From the NCBI GenBank assembly GCA_946408865.1, contig CAMJTZ010000027.1, positions 1-16,639 of the forward strand: a DNA stretch of 16,639 nucleotides, in the 5' to 3' direction. The first letter of the stretch is position 1; every line of letters begins with the position of its first letter. Position numbers and translations under genes: made by a program. Below, piece after piece: positions 8,949-15,542 of this stretch. Origin of the DNA: an uncultured Clostridia bacterium (GTDB lineage: Bacteria > Bacillota_A > Clostridia > Christensenellales > Aristaeellaceae). Below the pieces are notes generated by a model that was not told the origin of the DNA, did not search any database, and saw nothing but the letters and a program-made list of their open reading frames with translations.

Positions 8949-8970
8949 TGACCGGTCCGCGAAGAACCAT

Positions 8971-8999
8971 TTTACATTATTCATATTATATACTAATAT
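8971..8999 (+). promoter_or_regulatory. Predicted promoter of the TPR gene
   Basis: A -35 box TTTACA at 8971-8976 and a -10 box TAATAT at 8994-8999 are separated by 17 bp, in an AT-rich patch that stands out from its surroundings. Transcription would start near 9006, leaving a leader of about 75 nt. It lies 22 bp after the stop of the giant gene, so the TPR gene need not depend on read-through. Confidence 0.65.
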
Positions 9000-9006
9000 A
9001 AGTCTG

Positions 9007-9039
9007 TGGCTTTACAGCATGGTTTCGCAGAAAAAGCCA
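9007..9039 (+). promoter_or_regulatory. Stem-loop in the 5' leader of the TPR gene
   Basis: TGGCTTT at 9007-9013 is complementary to AAAGCCA at 9033-9039, with a 19-nt loop. It would sit at the very 5' end of the predicted transcript, where such stems often stabilise mRNA. No run of T follows, so it is not a terminator. Its function is unknown. Confidence 0.35.
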
Positions 9040-9081
9040 TCTGCTTTCCAAAGAATTCAATAAATAACGGAGGAAAAGGAA

Positions 9082-10254
9082 ATGAAGAAGCAAATGAAAA
9101 GAAGACTCCTGGCGTTGACTCTGGCAGCCGGTATGCTGCTGGCCGCGGCTCCGGTGACGGCGGAAGAGACGGCAGCTCCCGCAATTGCGGATGCCCAGAC
9201 GCTGGACAGCAGCTATACGCTGGCACTGGCTGCCATCAACAGCGAAGATTACGAAACCGCGAAGGAGTATCTGGATATTTGCTTTGTATACTGCAGCCCC
9301 CAGAACAATCCCCAGCTGTACGCCGATCTGCTGCTCAAGCGGGCGTGCATCAACGTGATTGAGGAAAAGAACACCATGGCGCTGCTGAATCTGGAAGCCG
9401 CATTGCGGCTGCAGCCGGAACTGGCGGAAGCTTTCCTGGTACGCACCCAGATTTACACAGCTTCCGGGGAGTTTGACAAAGCTGTTACGGACCTGGAAAA
9501 GTATATTGAACTGACCAGGAACGAAACCATGTATGAAACCGTTGCCCAGTTGTATGAGGCGGCAGGAAACCTGCCTGCCGCACAGGAAGCTTACGACAAG
9601 TACGCCACCGGGGCCGGAAAGGAAAATCCTGAAGCGGGCTTCCAGGCGGGGCTGTACCGGATGGACAGCGGCAAGTGGGAAGAAGCCGTGGAAGCTTTCC
9701 AGGCATATAAGGATGACGAAACCTACGGCGCCGGCGCCCAGTACAACATCGGCGTGAGCAAAATGAATCTGCAGGATCTGGCAGGAGCCATTGAAGCTTT
9801 CAATGCCTGCGAGGAAAAGGGCGGCACCTTCAGCGGCCTGTCCCTGAACCGCGGCATCTGCTATCTGCTTTCCTCCGACTGGGAGAAAGCCGCAGAAGAC
9901 TTTAACCGTTCCATTGAACTGGAACAGTTCAAGGAGGATGCCTGGTACGACCTGGGAATCTGCTACCTGCAGATGGAAAAGTACGCGGAATCCGTTGCCG
10001 CCTTTGATGCGCTGATCAAAGCAGTGGAAGGCAAGGAAGACATAACATTGAACGACGGAGTGTATTATTACCGTGCGATGAGCAACGCGGCACTGGGCAA
10101 CCTGGAAGAAGCGGTCAAGGACCTGACCACGTGCATTGATCACGGTTATGAGCTGGCTCAGACCTATTATCAGCGCGCCAAGGTATACGCAGCCATGGGC
10201 GACGCAGAGAAACAGAAAAGCGATCTGGAGAACTCCCTGAAGAATACCAAGTAA
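9082..10254 (+). CDS. Secreted tetratricopeptide-repeat (TPR) protein
   Basis: The 390-residue product has a typical Sec signal peptide: MKKQMKRR, a hydrophobic core LLALTLAAGMLLAAA and a PVTA cleavage site, giving a mature start near residue 28. There is no lipobox Cys, so it should be released or held by other contacts. The rest is nearly all TPR units of about 34 residues, beginning near 44, 82, 114, 151, 184, 218, 252, 286, 326 and 359. They show the usual pattern, for example AWYDLGICYLQMEKYAESVAAFDALIK. TPR solenoids bind proteins; the partner is unknown. The start at 9082 is chosen because GGAGG at 9069-9073 lies 8 nt upstream and the signal peptide begins there. It has its own promoter and terminator, so co-function with the giant surface protein upstream is only a guess from adjacency and shared export. 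Confidence 0.93.
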   Translation: MKKQMKRRLLALTLAAGMLLAAAPVTAEETAAPAIADAQTLDSSYTLALAAINSEDYETAKEYLDICFVYCSPQNNPQLYADLLLKRACINVIEEKNTMALLNLEAALRLQPELAEAFLVRTQIYTASGEFDKAVTDLEKYIELTRNETMYETVAQLYEAAGNLPAAQEAYDKYATGAGKENPEAGFQAGLYRMDSGKWEEAVEAFQAYKDDETYGAGAQYNIGVSKMNLQDLAGAIEAFNACEEKGGTFSGLSLNRGICYLLSSDWEKAAEDFNRSIELEQFKEDAWYDLGICYLQMEKYAESVAAFDALIKAVEGKEDITLNDGVYYYRAMSNAALGNLEEAVKDLTTCIDHGYELAQTYYQRAKVYAAMGDAEKQKSDLENSLKNTK

Positions 10255-10383
10255 GCATCCGGAAGACGGACGCAAACTGACCGGCTGTCCGGGATTACAG
10301 GCACTTTCTGAAGAAGGAAGATGCTTTCAGGCAGACGGCATCAGTGAATGCAGGAACTCTCCGGAGAAATGCAGGAAAAGAAG

Positions 10384-10409
10384 ATGCAGCCTGAAAGGGC
10401 TGCATTTTT
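10384..10409 (+). terminator. Rho-independent terminator after the TPR gene
   Basis: ATGCAGCC at 10384-10391 pairs perfectly with GGCTGCAT at 10398-10405 around a 6-nt loop, followed by TTTTT ending at 10409. It lies 130 bp after the TPR stop and between two convergent genes. On the other strand the stem is followed only by a weak pyrimidine run, so stopping sstT transcription as well is possible but less certain. Confidence 0.88.
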
Positions 10410-10480
10410 CGCAGGAATGGGGAATCATTCTTTTATGCCCGGTTTCCGTCTCACAGGACCCGGAAAGGCTTATGTGTTTT

Positions 10481-11761
10481 TCAGATGTCCACCTTTGTGT
10501 TTCCGCCCAGGAAGGTCGGCAGGCTTTTTCCCTTTTTCTTCCAGTCCCGATACTCCGCCGTGGCGGTAAAGATTACGTCCCCGGAGGAATTCAGAGCGGT
10601 TTCCATGGAGTCCTGGACCACACTGATGATGAATCCGACGGAGACCACCTGCATGGAGATTTCCAAAGGAATACCGAAGAGAGAGCAGGCCATCGGAATC
10701 ATGAGCAGGGAACCGCCTGCCACCCCGGAAGCGCCGCAGGCAGCAAAGGTGCTGAGCAGGGACAGAAGAATCGCGGACGGGATATCAACTGCGATGCCAA
10801 GGGTTCTCGCAGCAGTCAGCGTCATGATTGTGATCACCACTGCTGCGCCGTCCATGTTGATGGTGGAACCCAGGGGAATGGAAATGGAATACACGTCTTT
10901 TTCCAGACCCAGCCGTTCACAAAGCCGCATATTGACCGGAATGTTCGCTGCGGAGGAACGTGTGAAGAATGCGGTAAGTCCGCTTTCCCGGATGCACCGG
11001 AAAACCAGCGGATACGGATTTCTGCGCAGAATCAGAAAAACAATCAGCGGATTTATCACCAGCGCAACCGTTGCCATGGTTCCAACCAGCAAAAGGACCA
11101 GTTTCCCGTAATCCGCATAGGCAGACAAACCACCTGTGGTAATACTGTTGTACACCAGTCCCAGAATGCCGAACGGCGCCAGGTTGATGATCCCGCTGAT
11201 GATCCTGGACAGAATCCCGGAAAAATCCGTGAACAGCTGTTTTGTTCCGTCGGAAGCCATCCGGTTCATCAGAATGCCGATCACGACCGCCCAGAACAGG
11301 ATTGAAACATAATTGCCAACGGAAAGCGCTGATACCGGATTGGTAAAAACCGTCAGAAGCAGCGTTTCCAGAACTTCGCCGAGGCCGGAGGGGGGCGTTA
11401 CTGTTTCCCCGGCCGCCTTCGGCAGCTGCATCGTTATCGGGAAAAGATAGCAGAAAAGAACGGCCACGGCAGCGGCAATGAATGTGGATACCAGGTATTC
11501 CACGATAACAAAACCAAATCGCCTGTCAAAACCTTTGTTTCCGTTGGCCAGGGATGAAATGACCAGTACAAAAACAAGCAACGGCGCAATCGCCTTCAGG
11601 GCGCTGACAAACAGTGCCCCGGGAATATTCAGCCATTCTGCTCCGGGAAAAAGAAAACCAAGACCCGCGCCAATGACGATGGCAATGACAATCCGCAGGA
11701 CCAGATTTGTTTTTGAATAACCCCGAACGACCTTCAACAAAATACCGGTGACCGATTTCAT
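10481..11761 (-). CDS. sstT: Serine/threonine:sodium symporter SstT (DAACS family)
   Basis: The 426-residue integral membrane protein, close to the 414 of E. coli SstT, imports L-serine and L-threonine with sodium. Family signatures, numbered from Met at 11761, are TRSSAANIPVN at 267-277 (serine-rich re-entrant loop), NMDGAAV at 302-308, CGASGVAGGS at 342-351 and QDSMETALNSS at 383-393. Hydrophobic helices fill the rest. An ATG at 11812 would add 17 residues, but it lies inside the predicted -10 box and has no ribosome binding site. The ATG at 11761 has a GGCGGG sequence 6 nt upstream and gives the usual N terminus, so I place the start there. The gene appears monocistronic, with its own promoter, and converges on the TPR gene. 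In a fermenting gut bacterium it would supply amino acids for biosynthesis or fermentation. Confidence 0.93.
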   Translation of the reverse strand: MKSVTGILLKVVRGYSKTNLVLRIVIAIVIGAGLGFLFPGAEWLNIPGALFVSALKAIAPLLVFVLVISSLANGNKGFDRRFGFVIVEYLVSTFIAAAVAVLFCYLFPITMQLPKAAGETVTPPSGLGEVLETLLLTVFTNPVSALSVGNYVSILFWAVVIGILMNRMASDGTKQLFTDFSGILSRIISGIINLAPFGILGLVYNSITTGGLSAYADYGKLVLLLVGTMATVALVINPLIVFLILRRNPYPLVFRCIRESGLTAFFTRSSAANIPVNMRLCERLGLEKDVYSISIPLGSTINMDGAAVVITIMTLTAARTLGIAVDIPSAILLSLLSTFAACGASGVAGGSLLMIPMACSLFGIPLEISMQVVSVGFIISVVQDSMETALNSSGDVIFTATAEYRDWKKKGKSLPTFLGGNTKVDI

Positions 11762-11807
11762 GCAGATCCCGCCTTTGTTTTCTGATTCGCTGACTCCCAG
11801 TATGGTA

Positions 11808-11836
11808 ATCATAACATGAATTTAACACACTGGCAA
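11808..11836 (-). promoter_or_regulatory. Predicted promoter of sstT
   Basis: On the minus strand, -35 TTGCCA (11836-11831) and -10 TATGAT (11813-11808) are separated by exactly 17 bp. The start point would be near 11801, about 40 nt before the sstT ATG at 11761. The -10 box contains the upstream ATG at 11812, so that ATG would not be transcribed from this promoter. This supports the shorter sstT reading. Confidence 0.7.
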
Positions 11837-11885
11837 ATACTGGAATGCTAAAGTTCTGCGGCGGGGGCGGATGAATAAAACCGGG

Positions 11886-12398
11886 TTAATGCCCTGAATC
11901 TGACGCCTTAAGCAAATTCTTGTTTTCGTACATCATCCGGTCTGCCCGTTCAAACACCGGAGCAACGGAGTCATCGTCAGCGAAGCGGGACATGCCGCAG
12001 GCGACCACCACGCCGCCGCTGCGGAGTGCTTCTTTGTTATGGTCTGCGATCAGGGCGGTCAGTTCCCCGATGCGTGCGTAATCCTCTCCCTGTGAGATCA
12101 CCACAAACTCATCTCCGCCGACGCGGAAGACAGGACTGTGTTTAAAGGTATTGCAGATGAGTCTGCTGGCCTGCCGCAGGTAGTCGTCACCGGCCTGGTG
12201 TCCGGCAGTATCGTTTACCTTCTTCAGGTCGTTTACATCCAGGATTGAAACGGCGAAAGGCGGCTGGCGCTTTCCCGCGATCAGGCGGTTTATCTTTTCC
12301 TCCGCCTCCAGGTAGGAATGCTTGTTTCTGACTCCGGTGAGCGCGTCCACCGCCGCACGGGCCTGAGCCTGTGAGAGACGTTTCCGGTATTCCGCTTC
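11886..12398 (-). pseudogene. GGDEF catalytic part of the diguanylate cyclase, downstream of an in-frame TAG
   Basis: This stretch continues the frame of the 12399-13892 gene immediately after its TAG: EAEYRKRLSQAQARAA, then VDALTGVRNK and a full GGDEF domain of about 155 residues. Diguanylate cyclases make cyclic di-GMP from two GTP. Key elements are intact: DALTGVRNKHS, metal-binding DVNDLKKVN, HQAGDDYL and active-site RVGGDEF. The RxxD inhibitory site five residues before GGDEF is absent (FKHS instead), so product feedback at that site is unlikely. There is no ATG. The only early start-like codon is GTG at 12350, inside the DALTG motif and without a ribosome binding site, so independent translation is doubtful. 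The stretch may be a dead remnant, a read-through product, or the result of a sequencing error. It ends with TAA at 11886. Confidence 0.8.
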
Positions 12399-12401
12399 CT
12401 A
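12399..12401 (-). other. In-frame amber codon between sensor and GGDEF parts
   Basis: The minus strand reads CAG GTG CGC TAG GAA GCG GAA, giving TQVR-stop-EAE, at the joint between the second PAS region and the GGDEF linker. Frame, domain order and linker style are otherwise continuous. One base change from CAG, AAG or GAG would create this TAG. The other terminal stops visible in the window are TGA (three) and TAA (three); none is TAG. Confidence 0.95.
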
Positions 12402-13892
12402 GCGCACCTGGGTATCGATATCGCTGATACCGGCGATCAGGCGGCGTCCCTCTTTTTCCTCTACCACGGCTGCCCGGAACTGGACATAACGGGGCTGCCC
12501 GTCGGCGGAAACGCGGTGCGTCAGGGAAAAGACGCCCCTCTCGCGGATTCCGTTCAGGATGTTTTCCTCGGTAACTGCGTGCAGATAGTGGTCCAGATCA
12601 TCCGGACAGACAAGCTCTGAGGCCAGATCCCGGAGATCACTGAAGAAATCCGCGCCTTCCCGCATTGGCACGCTGCGTTCATTCCGCAGGGAAGCACTGT
12701 ATTCCCGGTACCGTCTGCTTTCAGGATCCACAATAAAGATGGCAATAAAATTGCCGGCCAGGGCGCTGATCCGGGTATAGGCGGTGCGTTCCTCCTGTAT
12801 CCGTTCCTCCGCCCGGCGGATTTTCTCCTTGTCTGTAACATCCTGGCTCATTCCCAGCAGACACACCCGTCCGGAAGGATCAACGAACTTGAGCTTTGTG
12901 GTCTGGAACTGCCGGGGGATCCCGGCAGCATCCGGCACATCCTCGAAGAAAACATACGGCCGGTTCATGGACAACGCTCTTTTATCGTCCTCCATAAAGT
13001 GAAGCGCAGTCGCCTCATCAAAGATATCCGCATCGGTCAGTCCGATTACATTCTGCGGGCTTTCTTTATGGGCATACTCCGCGAAGGCCTGGTTGCAGGC
13101 AATATAGGCGCCGGTTTCCGCGTCTTTGTAAAAGCTCAGCGCAGGCATGTTGTCCAGAAGCGTGGAAACGGACTCCTGCAGCTGGCGGACCTTTTCCGCT
13201 TCTGCCAGCCGGCTGCGGGTGTCGTTTTCCTCGTCGCTGATGACGAAGGCATAGAGCAGGCTGATACCCAGCATATACGCGATTGTATAGAGCGGCAGAA
13301 GAGGATACCAGAGCTGGATAATCAGAAAAATACTTTTGATCAGCCCGAAAAGCCCCAATGTCCGGTGCCGGTTTCTTTTTTTCATCGCGCCGCGCTGCCG
13401 GAAGATCACTGTGAACGCATATGCCGATACCAGCAGGAGCAGGAGGATCTGGGTAATCAGGACCACATACCGGAGGTTCAGCGCGCTGTAAACGCCTGAC
13501 TGATCCACGGTGAACAGAAGCGGCGTGAAGCAGTTGGCGACAGAGATGACCGTCACCGCTACGGCGAAGATCCGTCCGGCATACAGAACGAAACGGCTGA
13601 AGCGGCCCCTCTCCCCGAGATAAATGACGGCGGAATGCGTCCAGCACAGCACGCCGGCCGCCATTGCGATAAAGTATATCGTTGTATCCGCAAAGAGCAG
13701 GGACACCCATTTTTCCGACTCGAACCAGCCCCACATAATATCCGTAAGGTAATAGACGAGAACGGCGAACAAAAACTTCCTGTACGCCTTACCGGCAGGG
13801 GTCCGGCTGATCCGGTTCCGTTTCAGAAGAAAATCCTTGTGCTCAATCAGCAGAATGAGGGCGGCAAGGATTCCGATCGCAGAATAATACAT
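12399..13892 (-). CDS. Membrane sensor part (7TM-PAS-PAS) of an amber-interrupted diguanylate cyclase
   Basis: The 497 residues begin at an ATG with GGAGGAG 7 nt upstream (13906-13900). About seven hydrophobic helices lie near residues 3-17, 40-57, 64-84, 101-122, 141-164, 179-200 and 202-219, resembling the 7TM sensor of bacterial kinases and cyclases. A short coiled coil at about 221-243 leads to a PAS domain, about 246-354, opening LDNMPALSFYKD and closing GMSQDVTD. A second PAS-like region follows at about 372-491, ending GISDID. Such proteins sense a signal at the membrane and pass it to a C-terminal GGDEF domain. Here that domain is encoded directly downstream in the same frame, after a single TAG. 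If the stop is real, the product is a sensor without output. If read through, it is a 668-residue cyclase. Ligand unknown. Confidence 0.85.
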   Translation of the reverse strand: MYYSAIGILAALILLIEHKDFLLKRNRISRTPAGKAYRKFLFAVLVYYLTDIMWGWFESEKWVSLLFADTTIYFIAMAAGVLCWTHSAVIYLGERGRFSRFVLYAGRIFAVAVTVISVANCFTPLLFTVDQSGVYSALNLRYVVLITQILLLLLVSAYAFTVIFRQRGAMKKRNRHRTLGLFGLIKSIFLIIQLWYPLLPLYTIAYMLGISLLYAFVISDEENDTRSRLAEAEKVRQLQESVSTLLDNMPALSFYKDAETGAYIACNQAFAEYAHKESPQNVIGLTDADIFDEATALHFMEDDKRALSMNRPYVFFEDVPDAAGIPRQFQTTKLKFVDPSGRVCLLGMSQDVTDKEKIRRAEERIQEERTAYTRISALAGNFIAIFIVDPESRRYREYSASLRNERSVPMREGADFFSDLRDLASELVCPDDLDHYLHAVTEENILNGIRERGVFSLTHRVSADGQPRYVQFRAAVVEEKEGRRLIAGISDIDTQVR

Positions 13893-13939
13893 TCGTATGG
13901 CTCCTCCGGGGTTGCGCTTTCATGCTTTTCGTATACGAT

Positions 13940-13962
13940 CCCGGACCTGTCCATGATCCGGG
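13940..13962 (-). promoter_or_regulatory. Stem-loop in the leader of the cyclase gene
   Basis: CCCGGA and TCCGGG at 13940-13945 and 13957-13962 form a 6-bp stem with an 11-nt loop. It lies about 50 nt before the cyclase ATG and 34 nt upstream of its ribosome binding site. It does not match a riboswitch I know. A structural role in the leader is possible. Confidence 0.3.
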
Positions 13963-14050
13963 GGAAATATTTCGCCTGAAAACGAAATGAACAGAAGGAT
14001 ACACCTTATGATCCGATCCCATTTTTCCACTTTTAAGGCAATAAATCAAC

Positions 14051-14075
14051 GGGGTTTTCCAGAATGTCAAACCCC
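14051..14075 (-). terminator. Possible second terminator or leader hairpin between guaA and the cyclase gene
   Basis: GGGGTTT at 14051-14057 pairs with AAACCCC at 14069-14075. On the minus strand the stem is followed by GTTGATTTATT, only moderately T-rich. A TTGACA overlaps the stem and loop, so it could instead belong to the cyclase promoter region. Confidence 0.35.
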
Positions 14076-14097
14076 GATATGAATAGTTTTTAAGATG

Positions 14098-14146
14098 AAA
14101 AACAGCCATTTTCCCACTTTTCCACCAAGGAAAGGAAAAAGGCTGT
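14098..14146 (-). terminator. Rho-independent terminator downstream of guaA
   Basis: ACAGCC (14102-14107) pairs with GGCTGT (14141-14146). Inside, TTTTCC/GGAAAA and TTTCC/GGAAA extend the stem to an ACCAA loop. Read on the minus strand the hairpin ends in GGCTGT followed by TTTTT, as expected for a terminator of guaA, whose stop is about 135 bp upstream. On the plus strand CATTTTT follows, so it could act both ways, though no plus-strand gene enters here. Confidence 0.72.
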
Positions 14147-14236
14147 CATTTTTCCGGAAAACCGGAATTTCGATCTGATTCTATATTTGTATGTTGTCGG
14201 GAAATAACAGGTAAAATTACAGGTTTTGTGTCCGCC

Positions 14237-14263
14237 ACAGGTCCGTCGCCTTGTCAGACCTGT
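14237..14263 (-). terminator. Inverted repeat just past the guaA stop
   Basis: ACAGGTC (14237-14243) and GACCTGT (14257-14263) form a perfect 7-bp stem with a 13-nt loop, 17 bp after the guaA stop. No T-run follows on either strand, so it is more likely a 3' mRNA-protecting stem than a terminator on its own. Confidence 0.3.
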
Positions 14264-14279
14264 TGCAGAGCTTTAGCGT

Positions 14280-15266
14280 TTATTCGAACTCGATCGTGGC
14301 GACAGGTTTTTCACTGACATCCCAGAGGACGCGGTTGACGCCGTCGACGGTGGAAATGATCCGGTCGCGGATCCGGCAGATTACGCTGAAGGGAATCTCC
14401 GGAACGGTGGCAGTGACGGCATCCACCGTGTTGACGGCGCGAATGATTACGGCCCAGCCCATGTAGCGGACACCTTTGCCGTCCACATACCGGATGCCGG
14501 TGGATTTGAAGTCCGGCACGACGCAGAAGTACTGCCACGGAACATCAGGCAGAGCGCCGATTTCCTCGCGGACGATGGCGTCCGCCTCACGGAGGGCTTC
14601 CAGCCGGTCGCGGGTGATGGCGCCGACGCAGCGGACGCCCAGGCCGGGGCCGGGGAAGGGCTGGCGGTAAACCATACCGTCCGGCAGGCCAAGGGCCTTG
14701 CCGACGACGCGTACTTCATCCTTATACAGCAGTCTGACGGGCTCGACGAGTTCGAACTGCAGATCGTCCGGCAGGCCGCCGACGTTGTGATGCGCCTTGA
14801 CGCCGACGCTCTCGGTAATATCGGGGTAAATGGTGCCCTGCGCCAGGAAGGCGATACCGTCCTGTTTGCGGGCTTCTTCTTCAAAAACACGGATGAACTC
14901 AGCGCCGATGATTTTGCGTTTCTGCTCCGGATCGCTGACGCCGGCCAGCTTGTCCAGGAAACGATCCACGGCATCCACATAAACCAGATTGGCTTTCATC
15001 TGGTTGCGGAAGACTTCGATCACCTGTTCCGGTTCGCCCTTGCGGAGCAGGCCGTGGTTCACATGCACCGCGACCAGCTGCTGCCCGATGGCTTTGATCA
15101 GCAGGGCGGCCACAACAGAACTGTCCACACCGCCGGAAAGGGCGAGAAGAACCTTTTTGTCTCCCACCTGTTCCCTGATGGCGGTAACCTGCTCGCTGAT
15201 GAATGCCTCAGCCAGTTCAGGGGTAGTAATCCGCTGCATGTTTTCCGGGCGCTTATTGTTATCCAT
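14280..15266 (-). CDS. guaA: GMP synthase, stand-alone ATP-pyrophosphatase (synthetase) subunit
   Basis: The 328-residue enzyme catalyses the last step of GMP synthesis: it adenylates XMP with ATP and then aminates it. The ATP-PPase P-loop SGGVDSS is at 44-50. GTIYPDI at 144-150, HHNVGGLPDDL at 159-169 and the lid-region motif PFPGPGLGVR at 203-212 are present, and the C-terminal dimerisation region ends KPVATIEFE. Fused bacterial GuaA is about 510-525 residues with an N-terminal glutamine amidotransferase. That half is absent here and is not encoded upstream, because the gene has its own promoter only about 50 nt before the start. The layout is like the split archaeal enzyme and, as I recall, some clostridial ones. 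Ammonia must come from a separately encoded amidotransferase or directly from the medium. The start is supported by GGAGG at 15278-15274, 7 nt before ATG. The stop is TAA. Confidence 0.95.
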   Translation of the reverse strand: MDNNKRPENMQRITTPELAEAFISEQVTAIREQVGDKKVLLALSGGVDSSVVAALLIKAIGQQLVAVHVNHGLLRKGEPEQVIEVFRNQMKANLVYVDAVDRFLDKLAGVSDPEQKRKIIGAEFIRVFEEEARKQDGIAFLAQGTIYPDITESVGVKAHHNVGGLPDDLQFELVEPVRLLYKDEVRVVGKALGLPDGMVYRQPFPGPGLGVRCVGAITRDRLEALREADAIVREEIGALPDVPWQYFCVVPDFKSTGIRYVDGKGVRYMGWAVIIRAVNTVDAVTATVPEIPFSVICRIRDRIISTVDGVNRVLWDVSEKPVATIEFE

Positions 15267-15316
15267 CTTTTTTCCTCCAATCCATCCTCACTCATACAAA
15301 ATGGGATTCACGACAA

Positions 15317-15345
15317 ATAATAGGAAAAGATCAGAAACATGTCAA
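15317..15345 (-). promoter_or_regulatory. Predicted promoter of guaA
   Basis: On the minus strand a consensus -35 TTGACA (15345-15340) and -10 TATTAT (15322-15317) are spaced by 17 bp. Transcription would start near 15310, leaving a leader of roughly 45 nt. That is too short for a purine riboswitch, and I see none. Confidence 0.8.
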
Positions 15346-15360
15346 TTGAAAAACATGACA
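15335..15360. repeat. Direct repeat overlapping the guaA -35 box, operator candidate
   Basis: AAACATGTCA at 15335-15344 and AAACATGACA at 15351-15360 match at 9 of 10 positions and are offset by 16 bp, about one and a half helical turns. The first copy covers the -35 box of guaA. This could be a binding site for a regulator of purine synthesis, but it does not match a site I can name. Confidence 0.35.
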
Positions 15361-15427
15361 GAATTATGAACGCTTTTTTTCGGAAGCTCTAATTTTATCC
15401 GGACCGGAAGCGGAAGAAGGAAAGAGA

Positions 15428-15456
15428 TTGACAGACAGCTGTCCGCCGCATAAAAT
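15428..15456 (+). promoter_or_regulatory. Predicted promoter of manA
   Basis: Consensus TTGACA at 15428-15433 and TAAAAT at 15451-15456 have a 17-bp spacer. The start point would be near 15463, with a leader of about 80 nt. The spacer begins with the perfect 10-bp palindrome GACAGCTGTC (15434-15443). This promoter and the guaA promoter point away from each other in the 276-bp intergenic region. Confidence 0.8.
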
Positions 15457-15473
15457 AGGTCACGAAAGTTAAC

Positions 15474-15497
15474 TGTAAGCTTAACAAAAGGCTTACA
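15474..15497 (+). promoter_or_regulatory. Inverted repeat in the manA leader
   Basis: TGTAAGC (15474-15480) and GCTTACA (15491-15497) are perfect inverted copies around a 10-nt A-rich loop, about 10 nt after the predicted transcription start. It could be an operator or a small mRNA stem. No T-run follows, so it is not a terminator. GTTAA/TTAAC half-sites also lie here (15468-15485). Confidence 0.4.
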
Positions 15498-15542
15498 AAA
15501 TCCCAAAACGGTTGTTATTTTGGAAAAGGCAGGGAGATTGCG

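Larger units (their letters stand above)
13893..14279. other. 387-bp gene-free region with several hairpins
   Basis: The region lies between the 3' end of guaA and the 5' end of the cyclase gene, both on the minus strand. I see no coding sequence, tRNA or recognisable riboswitch; in particular no cyclic di-GMP aptamer before the GGDEF gene. It holds a strong guaA-side terminator (14098-14146), a GGGGTTT/AAACCCC stem (14051-14075), TTCCGG-AAAA-CCGGAA (14152-14167), ACAGGTC/GACCTGT (14237-14263) and CCCGGA/TCCGGG (13940-13962). A TTGACA is present on the minus strand at 14070-14065, inside the loop of one stem, but no convincing -10 box follows. Confidence 0.6.

Noticed and set aside
9006..9362. 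118-codon frame overlapping the start of the TPR gene
   Set aside because: It overlaps the signal peptide region of the well-supported TPR gene in another frame, lacks a ribosome binding site and has no domain-like character.
11762..11812. 17-residue N-terminal extension of SstT from ATG at 11812
   Set aside because: The ATG falls inside the predicted -10 box, has no ribosome binding site, and the added residues are not typical of the family.
12350..12352. Separate GGDEF gene starting at GTG 12350
   Set aside because: The GTG encodes the Val just before the conserved DALTG motif, with no ribosome binding site; starting there would remove the normal linker. It is better read as part of the interrupted gene.
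15267..15316. Purine riboswitch before guaA
   Set aside because: The predicted leader is only about 45 nt and contains no recognisable purine aptamer.
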